Shown piece after piece: positions 50,867 to 50,871 of a DNA stretch of 50,871 bases (its first letter is position 1; each line of letters starts with the position of its first letter). The notes below the pieces were generated by a model. That model did no database searches. It had not been told where the DNA came from and was given only the letters and a program-made list of their open reading frames with translations. A program made the position numbers and the translations under genes. Source of the DNA: an uncultured Lachnospiraceae bacterium (GTDB taxonomy: Bacteria > Bacillota > Clostridia > Lachnospirales > Lachnospiraceae); assembly GCA_910579505.1 (NCBI GenBank), contig CAJTTZ010000020.1:1-50871 (forward strand). The letters run 5' to 3'.

Positions 50867-50871
50867 TTTAA

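Noticed and set aside
1..50871. CRISPR array
   Set aside because: No regularly spaced direct repeats with unique spacers; the periodic repeats seen are the repA iterons and the LarC coding repeat.
1..50871. Type IV secretion genes in the mobile element
   Set aside because: No VirB4, VirD4 or VirB6 motifs appear, so the element is called mobilizable rather than conjugative.

Overview
The window looks like chromosome of a spore-forming, anaerobic Firmicute of the Lachnospiraceae type. Supporting signs are a SipL-type spore coat morphogenesis protein, pyrK-pyrD (class 1B dihydroorotate dehydrogenase), clostridial regulator and chemotaxis proteins, strong AGGAGG ribosome binding sites, and Tn4451-like mobilizable elements. 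This assignment is inferred from protein families, not from a database match.

Layout. 1-3450: accessory remnant with a MATE efflux pump, a response-regulator fragment, a small ORF and a serine recombinase that has lost its middle. 3453-13830: housekeeping and stand-alone genes (XRE regulator, half-size EamA transporter, DNA alkyltransferase, pyrK-pyrD, SUFU-domain protein, sipL, SMI1/KNR4 protein, membrane-fused spermidine synthase-like protein, GH42 beta-galactosidase). 13951-23685: a conserved unknown, then ispE-gntR under a strong promoter with a GntR-like operator, murI, a DUF1934 protein, an exported trigger-factor-like foldase, asnS, a secreted NlpC/P60 hydrolase and a radical SAM protein. 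23682-31195: an apparent nickel operon. It has a roughly 220-nt leader ending in a strong terminator, then larE-larB-larC (nickel-pincer cofactor synthesis) and a peptide/nickel-type ABC importer with one ATPase; two bulged hairpins of the same design sit in its intergenic gaps. 31410-34917: chemoreceptor and diguanylate cyclase. 35057-37146: a diaminopentanoate dehydrogenase-like enzyme divergent from an XRE membrane regulator.

37288-49982: a BceAB-type ABC transporter locus in decay. Its ATPase has an internal deletion and a frameshift, and its permease is frameshifted and then split by a 10.5-kb mobilizable element (about 38909-49383). The element carries an XRE/zinc-ribbon regulator, two sigma/HTH proteins, an AT-rich erm rRNA methylase, an S51-family peptidase-like gene, a GC-rich intergenic region that may hold oriT, mobC, a MOBP-like relaxase, a Cys-rich protein, repA with 23-bp iterons inside the gene, a DnaC-like ATPase, tnpW and a large serine recombinase. 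The permease 3' end resumes at 49383. The window closes with a CPBP membrane protease.

Most interesting points: the iterons inside repA, whose 23-bp period is not a codon multiple; a sequence motif shared between the element's left end and the recombinase promoter; the two hairpins in the lar/importer operon with different sequence but the same 3-nt bulge; the terminator-bearing leader before larE; and the TTTGTATACAAA operator at the ispE-gntR promoter.
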